From NCBI RefSeq assembly GCF_900100545.1, contig NZ_FNDP01000010.1, positions 1 through 64,000 on the forward strand: 64,000 bases of DNA, read 5' to 3'. Within the stretch, counting starts at the first letter, position 1; every line of letters starts with the position of its first letter. Under the pieces are notes generated by a model. It searched no databases and was not told the DNA's origin. It saw only the letters and a program-made list of their open reading frames with translations. Made by a program: the position numbers and the translations under genes. This stretch comes from Pseudobutyrivibrio sp. 49 (GTDB taxonomy: Bacteria > Bacillota > Clostridia > Lachnospirales > Lachnospiraceae). Shown in pieces: positions 25,801 through 33,538 of this stretch.

Positions 25801-26473
25801 TGATATGCCTTATGAAATCCCTGATCTTGATAATGCTACGCAAAGTGTAATAAAACCGGAAAGCTATATTCCTGAGGGCTCAAATATGGAATTTGCATAT
25901 TGGTCACTAGACCCTGAGGGAGAGCAGCCTGTTACTGAAATAACAGAAGATCAGATGTTTAAATGTCATTACAGTAGCTATCAAAAGTCATTTATAGTTG
26001 ATGCAGAGGTGATACTTTATCCTCAGTACAGGGAAAAAAAGAAACCTGAGGAAGAGAAACCTGAGGAGAAAAAAGAAGATACTAAGGCTGATGAGAAGAC
26101 TGATACTCCGGAGAAAAAAACAGTAGAAGCAGAGCAGGTAATTAATCAGAGTTCAAGTCTCTTAGTGGAGGAAAATTCAACACAGATAGATAATGAATCT
26201 TCAAAGAATGTTGAAAATGAAAAGATAGATAATAAGAAAGATTCATCTAAGAAACAGGTTAATAAAAACAAACAGACAAAGAATAACTCCGAGAAGAGCT
26301 CAAAAAAGAAAAAAGACAAAAAGAAGTATAAATCTTCGAAAAAGCAAAATAAAAAGAAACAGACCAAGAAGATTGAAGCTAAAGACAAAAAGACTAAAAA
26401 GAAAAGTAAGAGTAGTAAAAAATCCTCTATATGGTCAATTATTTCGCAAAAATTGAAAGATATACTATTTTAA
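22814..26473 (+). CDS. Secreted C1 (papain-like) protease with acidic, CPDC-repeat and lysine-rich regions
   Basis: 1219 residues. A signal peptide (about 1-28) leads to a Glu/Asp/Ser-rich stretch (30-160) and a linker. Residues 329-383 are five 11-residue units of the form E-E-E-D-P-D-C-P-D-C-P. The C1 peptidase starts near 410, with Cys424 (G-T-C-W-A-H-A), His586 (D-H-A-V-T-I-V-G-W) and Asn616 (I-R-N-S-W-G). Next are a lectin-like segment (about 650-790), a Big-type Ig-like domain (about 810-890) and one or two InlB-type repeats (about 890-1075). The C-terminal 100 residues are dominated by lysine and serine. No LPXTG or anchor helix is seen; the basic tail may hold the protein on the anionic wall. 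Confidence 0.85.
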   Translation: MKTKIKMRAVSCLLLVSLLCSDSIVSIATETADISQEETTEVTQEALQDNSNDSSEEISKEKSDDNSKDISQEESTEELEDNSSENSKKELEESTEKIDIPEFEEKAESKESLVKDDSEEENQDESKEDSEEEDQEELDEEELKEKELEEEEETSELITGFDELEPIETEYKLAFFSLKKKFPKSLVAYTEGDEIDIEISKWEPVTDYNEMLGSYTFAPVIDGDYEIDEEVSIPEITVKVNNEDIPSEGIENPEVERDTVEEEAPDKKEKTGLFASLFHKVRSFAGEKLARFFDWDDEEDDSEESEYEELGCPDWPEYDENLDCPDCPEEEDPDCPDCPEEEDPDCPDCPEYEDPDCPDCPEEEDPDCPDCPEEEDPDCPDCPYVEHNEKEIYEGPEHEPPAAYNGYEQGNLPAVRDQGDYGTCWAHATVGAIETDVINRNTCVDSGFDLSELQLAYYCAHYYDDPKNCHDNDVYTVGEGSDYLQDGGHDSYIYNAMFNGVGAVPESVVPYSRAEEDVDSKYAMDYNCVRLESINRIKTSERDNVKDAILKHGSVYTLVCTKGEYFSWMEDSMYNYSDGEDCMPDHAVTIVGWDDNFPAENFKTTAPGDGAWLIRNSWGLNDYGMNGYFWVSYYDNGINWTGTVTAFTTSLHPYDNTYSYSSSLIWDNYYVDSESATVTTDYKVNAGETIEAVAAYIDNAYSEMDVEVKAAGKTAKGHLANKYKGVYTLHLDNPIEIKKDTNVTVSLTYTDKNNGWVSVPVEYNYTLTSESYKIDCPVDHGCTINGDEYEYDPRVFLYTNNNEESSDEKKALTVKEESIRGHKDDTYQIVMGADSVVDDASKVTWESRNPDVADVDENGLVTFYGKKGNTAIIGTYDSYRTVFYASTEPYKLKYVFGDDVEVTKLPKYYYPGDSENSPYYIGGGFYKKGYTVYDWYLDEELTEPVPNCDLAELSGDLVLYPKWGYQYGDLAYYAPNEDLKSYSDELMYIDYEISIDDMPYEIPDLDNATQSVIKPESYIPEGSNMEFAYWSLDPEGEQPVTEITEDQMFKCHYSSYQKSFIVDAEVILYPQYREKKKPEEEKPEEKKEDTKADEKTDTPEKKTVEAEQVINQSSSLLVEENSTQIDNESSKNVENEKIDNKKDSSKKQVNKNKQTKNNSEKSSKKKKDKKKYKSSKKQNKKKQTKKIEAKDKKTKKKSKSSKKSSIWSIISQKLKDILF
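23798..23962 (+). repeat. Five tandem 33-bp coding repeats (CPDC units)
   Basis: Five in-frame copies of 33 bp, each coding an 11-residue unit ending D-C-P-D-C-P; one copy has Tyr at its second position. A degenerate half unit precedes them from about 23780. Copies differ only at synonymous or single positions. Confidence 0.9.
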
Positions 26474-26506
26474 TTTTCTTAACCAGATATGTATAATTGG
26501 TGAGTA

Positions 26507-26545
26507 ACGCTATAACATATAACTATCAAGAGATAGTTATAGCGA
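26507..26545 (+). other. Branched hairpin upstream of the flotillin gene
   Basis: CGCTATAAC at the 5' side can pair with GTTATAGCG at the 3' side, and TAACTATC with GATAGTTA around an AAGA loop; the two pairings compete in part. No T-run follows, so it is not a usual terminator. Confidence 0.45.
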
Positions 26546-26569
26546 CCTAGTCGCAGAAGGAGGAAATGT

Positions 26570-28078
26570 ATGGAACTTATCCCTATTATTGCACTAATTA
26601 TTGTACTTGTATTAATCATTGTAGCAGGTTATGTAAAGGCACCACCTGATAGAGCATTTATCATTTCAGGTCTTAGAAAGAATCCTAGAATTTTAGTTGG
26701 TCGTGCTGGTATCAAGATTCCATTCTTTGAGCGAGTTGATAAGCTCTATCTTGGACAGATGACAGTAGATATTAAGACAGAGCAGTCAGTACCTACAAAC
26801 GATTTCATCAATGTAAATGTTGATGCAGTTGCAAAAGTAAGAATTGGTACAGATCCAGCAGCTATCCAGCTTGCAGCAAAGAACTTCTTAAATAAGAACC
26901 CAGAGCAGATTACTCAGGATTTACAGGATTCATTACAGGGTAACATGCGTGAGATTATCGGTACCCTTTCTCTTAAGGTAATCAACACTGACAGAGATAG
27001 CTTCTCAGATCAGGTTATGGAGAAGGCTTCACGCGACATGAGCAAGCTTGGTATCGAGATTCTTTCTTGCAACATCCAGAATGTAACTGATGAAAATGGA
27101 CTTATCAATGATCTTGGTATGGATAACACAGCTAAGATTAAGAAGGACGCAGCTATTGCAAAGGCTCAGGCAGATAGAGACGTGGCAATCGCACAGGCTG
27201 AGGCAGATAAGGCAGCAAACGATGCAAGAGTTACAGCTCAGACAGAAATCGCTGAGAAGAACAATGCACTTGCTATTAAGCAGGCAGAGTTGAAGCAGCA
27301 GGCTGATACAGCAAACGCTGTTGCAGATGCAGCATACTCAATCCAGCAGCAGGAACAGCAGAAGACAATCGAAGCAGCTACTGTAAATGCTCAGATTGCT
27401 AAGGCAGAGCGCGAGGCAGAACTGAAGCAGAAGGAAGTAGTAGTTAAGCAGCAGGAGCTTGCAGCCCAGATTGAGAAACAGGCAGATGCTGAAAAGTATC
27501 AGGCAGAGAAGAAAGCTGAGGCAGAATTAATTCAGAGACAGAAGAAGGCTGAGGCTGCTAAGTACGAGCAGGAGCGTGAGGCTGATGCAAAGAAGGCGCA
27601 GGCTGAGGCTCAGAAGTTTGCTGCAGAGCAGGAAGCAGCTGGTATCAAGGCTAAGTATGATGCTGAGGCAGCTGGTATCGCAGCAAAAGGTAAGGCAGAG
27701 GCTGAAGCAATCAAAGCAAAGGGTCTTGCTGAGGCTGAGGCAATGGAGAAGAAGGCAGAGGCATATCGTAAGTACAACGGTGCTGCTATGGCAGAAATGA
27801 TGATTAAGGTAATGCCTGAAATCGCAGCTGAAATTGCTAAGCCACTTTCACAGATTGACAAGATTAACATTTACGAGACAGGTGATGGCGGCGAAGGCGG
27901 AGCAGCCAGAATTTCAGCTAACATGCCAATCGTTATGAAGCAGGTTTTTGATACCATGAGCGAGGCAACAGGTGTAGATTTCACAGAGATTATGAGAGCT
28001 AACACATACGATGCTAAGGTAAACAAGAACGTAAACATCTCTGGCGCAGATGTAAGTGTAAAGACTGAAGAAAAGTAA
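26570..28078 (+). CDS. floT: Flotillin-like SPFH protein
   Basis: 502 residues. A short N-terminal membrane hairpin (about 4-24) is followed by the SPFH/band-7 domain (about 25-190, beginning Y-V-K-A-P-P-D-R-A-F-I-I-S-G). Then comes a long coiled coil rich in Ala, Glu, Gln and Lys (about 195-410) with repeated A-E-A and K-A-E-A units, and a flotillin C-terminal domain. In Bacillus, flotillins organise membrane microdomains and affect fluidity and protein complexes. AAGGAGGAAATGT gives a strong start. The partner NfeD-type gene often found beside flotillins is not adjacent here. A terminator follows. Confidence 0.9.
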   Translation: MELIPIIALIIVLVLIIVAGYVKAPPDRAFIISGLRKNPRILVGRAGIKIPFFERVDKLYLGQMTVDIKTEQSVPTNDFINVNVDAVAKVRIGTDPAAIQLAAKNFLNKNPEQITQDLQDSLQGNMREIIGTLSLKVINTDRDSFSDQVMEKASRDMSKLGIEILSCNIQNVTDENGLINDLGMDNTAKIKKDAAIAKAQADRDVAIAQAEADKAANDARVTAQTEIAEKNNALAIKQAELKQQADTANAVADAAYSIQQQEQQKTIEAATVNAQIAKAEREAELKQKEVVVKQQELAAQIEKQADAEKYQAEKKAEAELIQRQKKAEAAKYEQEREADAKKAQAEAQKFAAEQEAAGIKAKYDAEAAGIAAKGKAEAEAIKAKGLAEAEAMEKKAEAYRKYNGAAMAEMMIKVMPEIAAEIAKPLSQIDKINIYETGDGGEGGAARISANMPIVMKQVFDTMSEATGVDFTEIMRANTYDAKVNKNVNISGADVSVKTEEK

Positions 28079-28093
28079 ATATAATTAATGTGT

Positions 28094-28126
28094 AGGGCTG
28101 ACTTTAAATAGTCAGCTCTATTTTTA
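28094..28126 (+). terminator. Terminator of the flotillin gene
   Basis: 10-bp stem (AGGGCTGACT/AGTCAGCTCT, one G-T pair), 6-nt loop, then ATTTTTATT. Confidence 0.8.
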
Positions 28127-28227
28127 TTGCCTATAAGGAGGAGATTATAGCCATAAAAGAGATAATTTGGTAATATTTTAAAGAAAGATATAATATTTTA
28201 TTATGAGATTTGAAAGGAAATGATGTA

Positions 28228-29823
28228 ATGAAAAAGAGATTATTGGCCTGTGTTATGGCGGTGGCATGTTCACTGTCGCTAGTAGGCTGTGATAAGATGA
28301 CAATGGGTGATAACGATGATACTAAGATTGGTATTACAGTTGTATATCATCCACTTGAGGCTAAAAAAGATGAAACTGTTTACGCTACGGGGTTTTACCC
28401 AGAGGTAATTCTCTCTGAGGAATACGCAAACAACTATCCAAATCTTGCAAGTAGCATAGATGACTATAATTTGAGCTGGGCAGAAAGTGCAAAATCAGCA
28501 GTAGCGGATTTTGGTTACATGAAGCAGGAGTACGCTGAGGAGGATGGCGAAGAATACTCGGTAGACTATGTGGATGAGACTTCTATTGAAATAGTTCGTG
28601 CAGATGACAGATTGTTTTCAGCGCTGATTTCGAGTTATTCGGATGCAGGTGGAGCTCATCCTAGTCACTATACATATTCAATTAATATTGATACAAATAC
28701 AGGACACAGCATAAATCTGTCAGAAGTGGTTACTGACAAAGAGGCTCTTTGGAAGAAAATTCGTGAAAAGATTTTTGAAAAGTATCCTGAAAATAAAGAG
28801 GAAATAGAAAATTACCTGGTATGTGAGTGTGCTATGGATGGAGATCCATTCGAAATCAAGATGAGCGAAGACAGCTATACTTGGACCATGTCATATGAGG
28901 GTATTCATATATATTTTTCACCATATGAAATTGCAAGCTATGCAGCGGGTGATATGGATGTAGTTATTACTGAGGATGATATCGCTGGAATTATCCAGAA
29001 AAACTATAAGCCATCTGGAAAACAGGATATGGACTCAATCGTTACTAAGGAGACAGCTGAGACAGAGACAGTTGAGCCAACAAAAATGGGTGATGGCGAA
29101 GACTATGGATATGATGATGGCGCTGCAGGTGTAACTGTAGCCAATCCAACCTGGCATAAATATGTTAGTGATTCGGCAAAGCCAGCAGCTGCTAAGCACA
29201 TTACACTTACTGAGACAAGTAAGGATACGAGTGAATGGCTTGATACTTCAGTATGGCGAGAGAAGAATGGTTTTGAAGAACCATTCTTAAGCTATGGTGA
29301 TGGAAACTATTATTACGCACCAGGTGATGGTGGCGATTGGGGATATGAGTTCACAACATTATTCCTGTATGATTATGAAACTAATGAGCTTCTTCATACT
29401 TATGATATGTCTGTTCTTTGCAATGGACCTGATGAAGAGGAAGGTAAAGAATCCAGTCAGTATATTCATTGGGCAAAGGCTATGGATGGTGTGCTTTATG
29501 TATCACTGGCACATAATGGATATACTTCCGAAGCACCATGGTCAGGCTATATGGTGGCCATTGATATGAGCACAGACAAGGTGTTATGGAGAAGTGAGCC
29601 ACAGGTAAGCAATGCCTGCAATTTCCAGATTGTAGACGATACAATAATTTGTGGATACGGCTTCACAGCAGAGCCAGATTACTTATATCTTCTTGATAAA
29701 AATACTGGAGAAAAGGTAGAACAGATTAAGCTGGAATCAGCTGCAGATCAGTTTGAAATAAAAGATGATACACTTTATGTGGCTACTTACAATACCGCAT
29801 ATACGTATCAGATAAATAGATAG
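28228..29823 (+). CDS. Lipoprotein with DUF3298-like domain and beta-propeller-like C-terminus
   Basis: 531 residues from ATG 28228; AAAGGA about 9 nt upstream supports it over a TTG at 28210. The signal peptide ends in the lipobox L-V-G-C with Cys21 as the lipidated residue. Residues about 35-250 match the DUF4163/DUF3298 (RsiV-like) fold: S-Y-S-D-A-G-G-A-H-P-S-H-Y-T-Y-S and then D-T-N-T-G-H-S-I-N-L-S. In RsiV such a domain binds lysozyme, but that cannot be assumed here. After an acidic linker, residues 310-531 have repeated strands typical of PQQ-type propeller blades (Y-L-Y-L-L-D-K-N-T-G-E-K-V). Function unknown. Confidence 0.75.
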   Translation: MKKRLLACVMAVACSLSLVGCDKMTMGDNDDTKIGITVVYHPLEAKKDETVYATGFYPEVILSEEYANNYPNLASSIDDYNLSWAESAKSAVADFGYMKQEYAEEDGEEYSVDYVDETSIEIVRADDRLFSALISSYSDAGGAHPSHYTYSINIDTNTGHSINLSEVVTDKEALWKKIREKIFEKYPENKEEIENYLVCECAMDGDPFEIKMSEDSYTWTMSYEGIHIYFSPYEIASYAAGDMDVVITEDDIAGIIQKNYKPSGKQDMDSIVTKETAETETVEPTKMGDGEDYGYDDGAAGVTVANPTWHKYVSDSAKPAAAKHITLTETSKDTSEWLDTSVWREKNGFEEPFLSYGDGNYYYAPGDGGDWGYEFTTLFLYDYETNELLHTYDMSVLCNGPDEEEGKESSQYIHWAKAMDGVLYVSLAHNGYTSEAPWSGYMVAIDMSTDKVLWRSEPQVSNACNFQIVDDTIICGYGFTAEPDYLYLLDKNTGEKVEQIKLESAADQFEIKDDTLYVATYNTAYTYQINR

Positions 29824-29847
29824 TTTTATTAGTAAGGGGAGGGGAAA

Positions 29848-30792
29848 ATGAAACTCAAAGAAATCAATATAAATTCTATAGGTAATGTACGAATTGGTCA
29901 GACGGAGGACAAAAAGGCTGGAACAGGTGTCACTGTCTTTGTGGTTCCTGAGGGAGCTCCCTGTGGTCTTGATATCAGAGGCGGTGGCCCAGCAGGTCGT
30001 GAGTCGGGATTACTTGATCCACTTGCAGCAGCAGAGGTGATTCATAGTGTTGTTCTTGGTGGAGGCTCAGCCTTTGGACTTGAGGCAGCCAGTGGTGTAA
30101 TGCAGTATCTCTCAGAGCATAAGATAGGTTTTCCTGTTGGGGATGTTGTAGTTCCTCTTGTTTGTCAGTCAGATATTTTTGATTTGCAATATGGTCGCAG
30201 CGATGTATATCCTGATAAGGCTATGGGCTATAAGGCTACAGAGCTTGCTTTCAAAGGAAAGCATGGAAATTATAAAGATGGAAGTGTTGGCGCAGGATGC
30301 GGTGCCACAGTAGGAAAAATGCTTGGTCCTGACAGATGTTGGAAATCTGGAATAGGAAGCTATGCTGTAGAGCTTGGAGAACTGAAGGTTGGTGCAATCA
30401 TCTGTACAAATGCTATCGGTGATGTGTACGATGCTAAAAATGGCAAGAGAATTGCAGGCGTCAAAAATGAGAAGGGTACTGGATTGAATAAGGTATCCTG
30501 CGAGGAGCTTTTATATGATATGTATGTGAATCCTCCAGCAGGTATGACCACAAATACAACCATAGGAATCATTCTTACAAATGCCAAGTTTAATAAGACA
30601 CAGCTTTGCAAGCTTGCAGGAATGGGACACGATGGATATTCACGTTCTATTCGTCCAGTTCATACCTCTATGGATGGTGACAGCATTTATGCTATGTCAC
30701 TTGGAGATGTGCAGGCGACCCTTGATGTAGTGGGAACTCTTGCAAATCATGTGATTTGTGAAGCGATAAAGAGAAGTGTAACCATATTGTAG
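29848..30792 (+). CDS. P1/S58 family peptidase (DmpA-like)
   Basis: 314 residues, the family length. DmpA-type enzymes are N-terminal-nucleophile hydrolases that cut themselves to expose a Ser or Thr and then release N-terminal amino acids or act on beta-peptides. The self-cleavage region here is T-T-N-T-T-I-G at 234-240, with a Thr as likely nucleophile. G-G-G-S-A-F-G-L-E-A-A-S-G-V (71-84) and G-S-V-G-A-G-C-G-A-T-V-G-K (145-157) are family motifs. No signal peptide. It is 10 bp upstream of the SDR gene and shares its operon. The natural substrate is unknown. Confidence 0.88.
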   Translation: MKLKEININSIGNVRIGQTEDKKAGTGVTVFVVPEGAPCGLDIRGGGPAGRESGLLDPLAAAEVIHSVVLGGGSAFGLEAASGVMQYLSEHKIGFPVGDVVVPLVCQSDIFDLQYGRSDVYPDKAMGYKATELAFKGKHGNYKDGSVGAGCGATVGKMLGPDRCWKSGIGSYAVELGELKVGAIICTNAIGDVYDAKNGKRIAGVKNEKGTGLNKVSCEELLYDMYVNPPAGMTTNTTIGIILTNAKFNKTQLCKLAGMGHDGYSRSIRPVHTSMDGDSIYAMSLGDVQATLDVVGTLANHVICEAIKRSVTIL

Positions 30793-30802
30793 GAGGAGAA
30801 GT

Positions 30803-31582
30803 ATGGGGAAGAATTATTTTGATTTATCGGGACAAGTTGCACTGGTAACAGGCTGCTCATCAGGTCTTGGAGTGCAGATGGCAAAGGCACTGGCTGCACA
30901 GGGGTGCAACATTGTTGCAGTAGCCAGACGTCAGAATCTAATCGAAGAGGTTGCCGCAGAGATTACAAAGGAGTTTGGAGTAAAAGCTATAGGAGTTCCT
31001 TGTGACATCACTGACACTGACAGAGTAAATGCAGCAGTGGATGAGGTGCTTAAGGAATTTGGCAGAATTGATATCCTTATCAATAATGCAGGCACCGGTT
31101 CGGGAGCTACATCTGCTGAAGATATGGAAGATTCGCAGTTTGAAGGTGAGGTTGCAATCGACCTAACTGGGAGCTTTAAGATGGCAAGAGCAGTGGCTAA
31201 GAAGGCAATGCTTCCTGCTGGTTATGGACGTGTGATAAACATTGCTTCAATGTATGGTCTTGTTGGAAATAACATTGCACCAGCCGCAGCCTATCATGCT
31301 GCAAAGGGTGGTATGGTTAATCTGACAAGAGCACTTGCGGCTGAGTGGGGCGCAAAAGGAATTACCGTAAATACGATATGCCCGGGTTATTTCGAAACAC
31401 CACTTACAAAGGAGACTCTGGATAGTGAGTTCTTCCAGCAGTACGCTAAGACAATGATTCCACTTAGCAGATATGGTAAGGAGGGCGAGCTGGATACAGC
31501 CGCAATTTTCCTTGCATCACCTGCAAGTTCATACGTAAATGGTGTTATTCTTCCAGTAGATGGTGGATATACTTGTATGTAA
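30803..31582 (+). CDS. SDR-family oxidoreductase (gluconate 5-dehydrogenase-like)
   Basis: 259 residues, a classical short-chain dehydrogenase. The cofactor motif T-G-C-S-S-G-L-G is at 16-23, N-N-A-G at 94-97, and the catalytic set is Ser149, Tyr164 and Lys168 (Y-x-x-x-K). The general resemblance is to gluconate 5-dehydrogenases and 3-oxoacyl-ACP reductases; R-R at 42-43 suggests NADP preference. The substrate cannot be fixed from sequence. The ribosome binding site AGGAGGAG follows the peptidase stop codon directly. Confidence 0.85.
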   Translation: MGKNYFDLSGQVALVTGCSSGLGVQMAKALAAQGCNIVAVARRQNLIEEVAAEITKEFGVKAIGVPCDITDTDRVNAAVDEVLKEFGRIDILINNAGTGSGATSAEDMEDSQFEGEVAIDLTGSFKMARAVAKKAMLPAGYGRVINIASMYGLVGNNIAPAAAYHAAKGGMVNLTRALAAEWGAKGITVNTICPGYFETPLTKETLDSEFFQQYAKTMIPLSRYGKEGELDTAAIFLASPASSYVNGVILPVDGGYTCM

Positions 31583-31587
31583 TAAAA

Positions 31588-31619
31588 AAGGTCTGCTCAG
31601 TTTGAGCAGGCCTTAATTT
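31588..31619. terminator. Bidirectional terminator between the SDR gene and cysE
   Basis: 12-bp stem (one G-T pair) with a 3-nt GTT loop between two convergent genes. On the minus strand a six-T run follows, on the plus strand AATTTTATTTT. Confidence 0.8.
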
Positions 31620-32500
31620 TATTTTACATCATAATAAATTCTTGATTCTGGTGGAACAGATTCTGTGATGAAGGTAGAACCTCCAATAATGGAATCATGT
31701 CCGATGACTGTATCGCCACCAAGTACAGAAGCGTTTGAGTAAATAGTAACGTTGTCTTCGATGGTAGGGTGACGGCGTACACCACGAAGATTCTGACCGC
31801 CTCTTGTAGAAAGAGCTCCAAGAGTAACACCTTGATAGATTTTTACATTCTTTCCAATTACAGTAGTCTCACCAACGACGATACCTGTACCGTGGTCGAT
31901 GAAGAAATATTCGCCAATGGTAGCACCAGGATGAATATCAATTCCTGTAAGAGAGTGGGCATGCTCAGTCATAATACGAGGGATGATAGGTACTCCTAAA
32001 TCGTAAAGCTCATGAGCCAGACGGAAAATAGTAATAGCTAAAATTCCCGGATAAGCAAAGATGATTTCATCGATGCTTGTTGCAGCTGGGTCGCCATCGT
32101 AAGCAGCCTGAAGGTCAGTATCCAGCAAAGCACGAACCTTTGGAATACGCTTAAGGAATGCAAGGGAAAGCTCCTCAGCCTTTGTTGCGCACTCATCATC
32201 ACAACATCCACAGTAATCTGCACTGTAGCAGAGGATAAGCGCAATCTGTTTATTGAGATTGTAAACAACATCCTCCATTAAAGTGTTAAGGTTTGTCTCT
32301 ACATTGTAAACCTTGTAAACGTGGTCTCGATAGTAGCCAGGATAAACGATTCTAAGAAGCTTCTTAGTGATATCGATTATGCTGTCCTTGTTTGGCTGAT
32401 GGAAAGTGTCCATCTTATCAATCGCACGATCTGATTTATAATCCTTTATGAGCTCTTCGGTGATTTCTAAAATCTCCTGCTCAATTTTCTTACCATCCAT
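31619..32500 (-). CDS. cysE: Serine O-acetyltransferase
   Basis: 293 residues. It makes O-acetylserine from serine and acetyl-CoA, the first step of cysteine synthesis. The N-terminal helical domain (about 1-170) is long, as in the EpsC-type clostridial forms, and carries C-C-G-C-C-D-D-E-C near 110. The left-handed beta-helix starts at I-D-I-H-P-G-A-T-I-G with the active-site H-G-T-G-I-V-V-G-E-T and G-V-T-L-G-A-L-S. It lies 33 bp after metF on the same strand, so cysteine and methionine methyl supply are probably coexpressed. Confidence 0.93.
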   Translation of the reverse strand: MDGKKIEQEILEITEELIKDYKSDRAIDKMDTFHQPNKDSIIDITKKLLRIVYPGYYRDHVYKVYNVETNLNTLMEDVVYNLNKQIALILCYSADYCGCCDDECATKAEELSLAFLKRIPKVRALLDTDLQAAYDGDPAATSIDEIIFAYPGILAITIFRLAHELYDLGVPIIPRIMTEHAHSLTGIDIHPGATIGEYFFIDHGTGIVVGETTVIGKNVKIYQGVTLGALSTRGGQNLRGVRRHPTIEDNVTIYSNASVLGGDTVIGHDSIIGGSTFITESVPPESRIYYDVK

Positions 32501-32533
32501 TATATTTCTCCAATCATTAATAATGATTATATT

Positions 32534-33389
32534 TTAACATATACCTTCACAGATTTCTTTTGTCATTTTAGGTTTGTTCATACAGTAGATGTGAATGTGT
32601 CCCATTCCGCAGCGCTTCAAGTCATTGATTTGGTCTATCGCATATGCGATACCAGCCTTGCGCATATCCTCTGGCGACTCTCCGTATTTTGCACAGATAT
32701 CGGCAAGCTTCTTTGGAACAGAGGAACCAGCAAGAGTAACCGTAGAGCCAATCTGCTTAGCAGAGGTAATAGGCATGATTCCAGCTACGATAGGTACTGT
32801 AATCTCAGCGCGACGGGCACGTTCAATGAATCTGTAAAAATCCGAATTGTCGAAGAAGAGCTGTGAGATAAACATCTCAGCGCCCATATCCTGCTTCATT
32901 TTCATAAAAGCTATATCAGAATCCATGGAAATTGCTTCTGGATGCTTTTCAGGGTAACAAGATGCTGATACAATTAAATTAGTATTTTGATTAATAAAAT
33001 GTATTAGGTCGGTTGCATGAGGAAAGATTCGCTGCTCAAATTGTTCATCTGACATATCTCGTGGCTTATCTCCGCGAAGGGCAAGAACGTGATTGACGCC
33101 AACAGCCTCGAGATCCTTTGTGACAGCTAAAATATCTTCTTCAGTTGAGCCTACACAGGTCATGTGTGCCATGGCATCTATCTTTAGTTGATTCTGTATA
33201 TACGAAGCAATATCAACGGTTTTTTTTGGAACGACTGCCGCCAGCACCGTAGGTTACACTGATGAAATCTGGATTGATTTCAGCAAGAGAATCCAGAACC
33301 TTGTAGCAGTTTTCAAATTCATCATCTTTTTTAGGCGGGAATACTTCAAAGGAAAGAGATGAATCTCTCTCAAACATATCTTTAAACAT
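32534..33389 (-). pseudogene. metF: 5,10-methylenetetrahydrofolate reductase, frameshifted at an A8 run
   Basis: The start is ATG at 33389 with AAGGAGG upstream. The N-terminal part (M-F-K-D-M-F-E-R, then S-F-E-V-F-P-P-K-K) runs to F-I-S-V-T-Y-G-A-G-G-S and stops within a few codons (frame ends at 33213). The rest (T-V-D-I-A-S-Y-I-Q-N-Q onward, including A-L-R-G-D-K-P) continues in another frame to 32534. The break is at eight A residues (33227-33220 on the minus strand); seven would restore one frame of 284 residues, the normal MetF length. Everything else is conserved. A sequencing indel, transcriptional slippage or recent inactivation are all possible. Functional MetF makes 5-methyl-THF for methionine. 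Confidence 0.85.
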
Positions 33390-33538
33390 GCAGACCTCCT
33401 TAATCCTTTTAAAATGCGCAAAAATCACTTTTTTTCACATTTTTTAAATAAAAAAATATTATCATATAATTTGTCTAAATGAAAGATTTCTGGGGAGGGA
33501 TTTTTCGGGGTTATGTAATTGCTAAGGAGTACTTGAAG

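Noticed and set aside
33479-33538. GH3 start at ATG 33479
   Set aside because: It lies only 9 bp downstream of a TATAAT box and has no ribosome binding site; ATG 33539 has AAGGAG at good distance.
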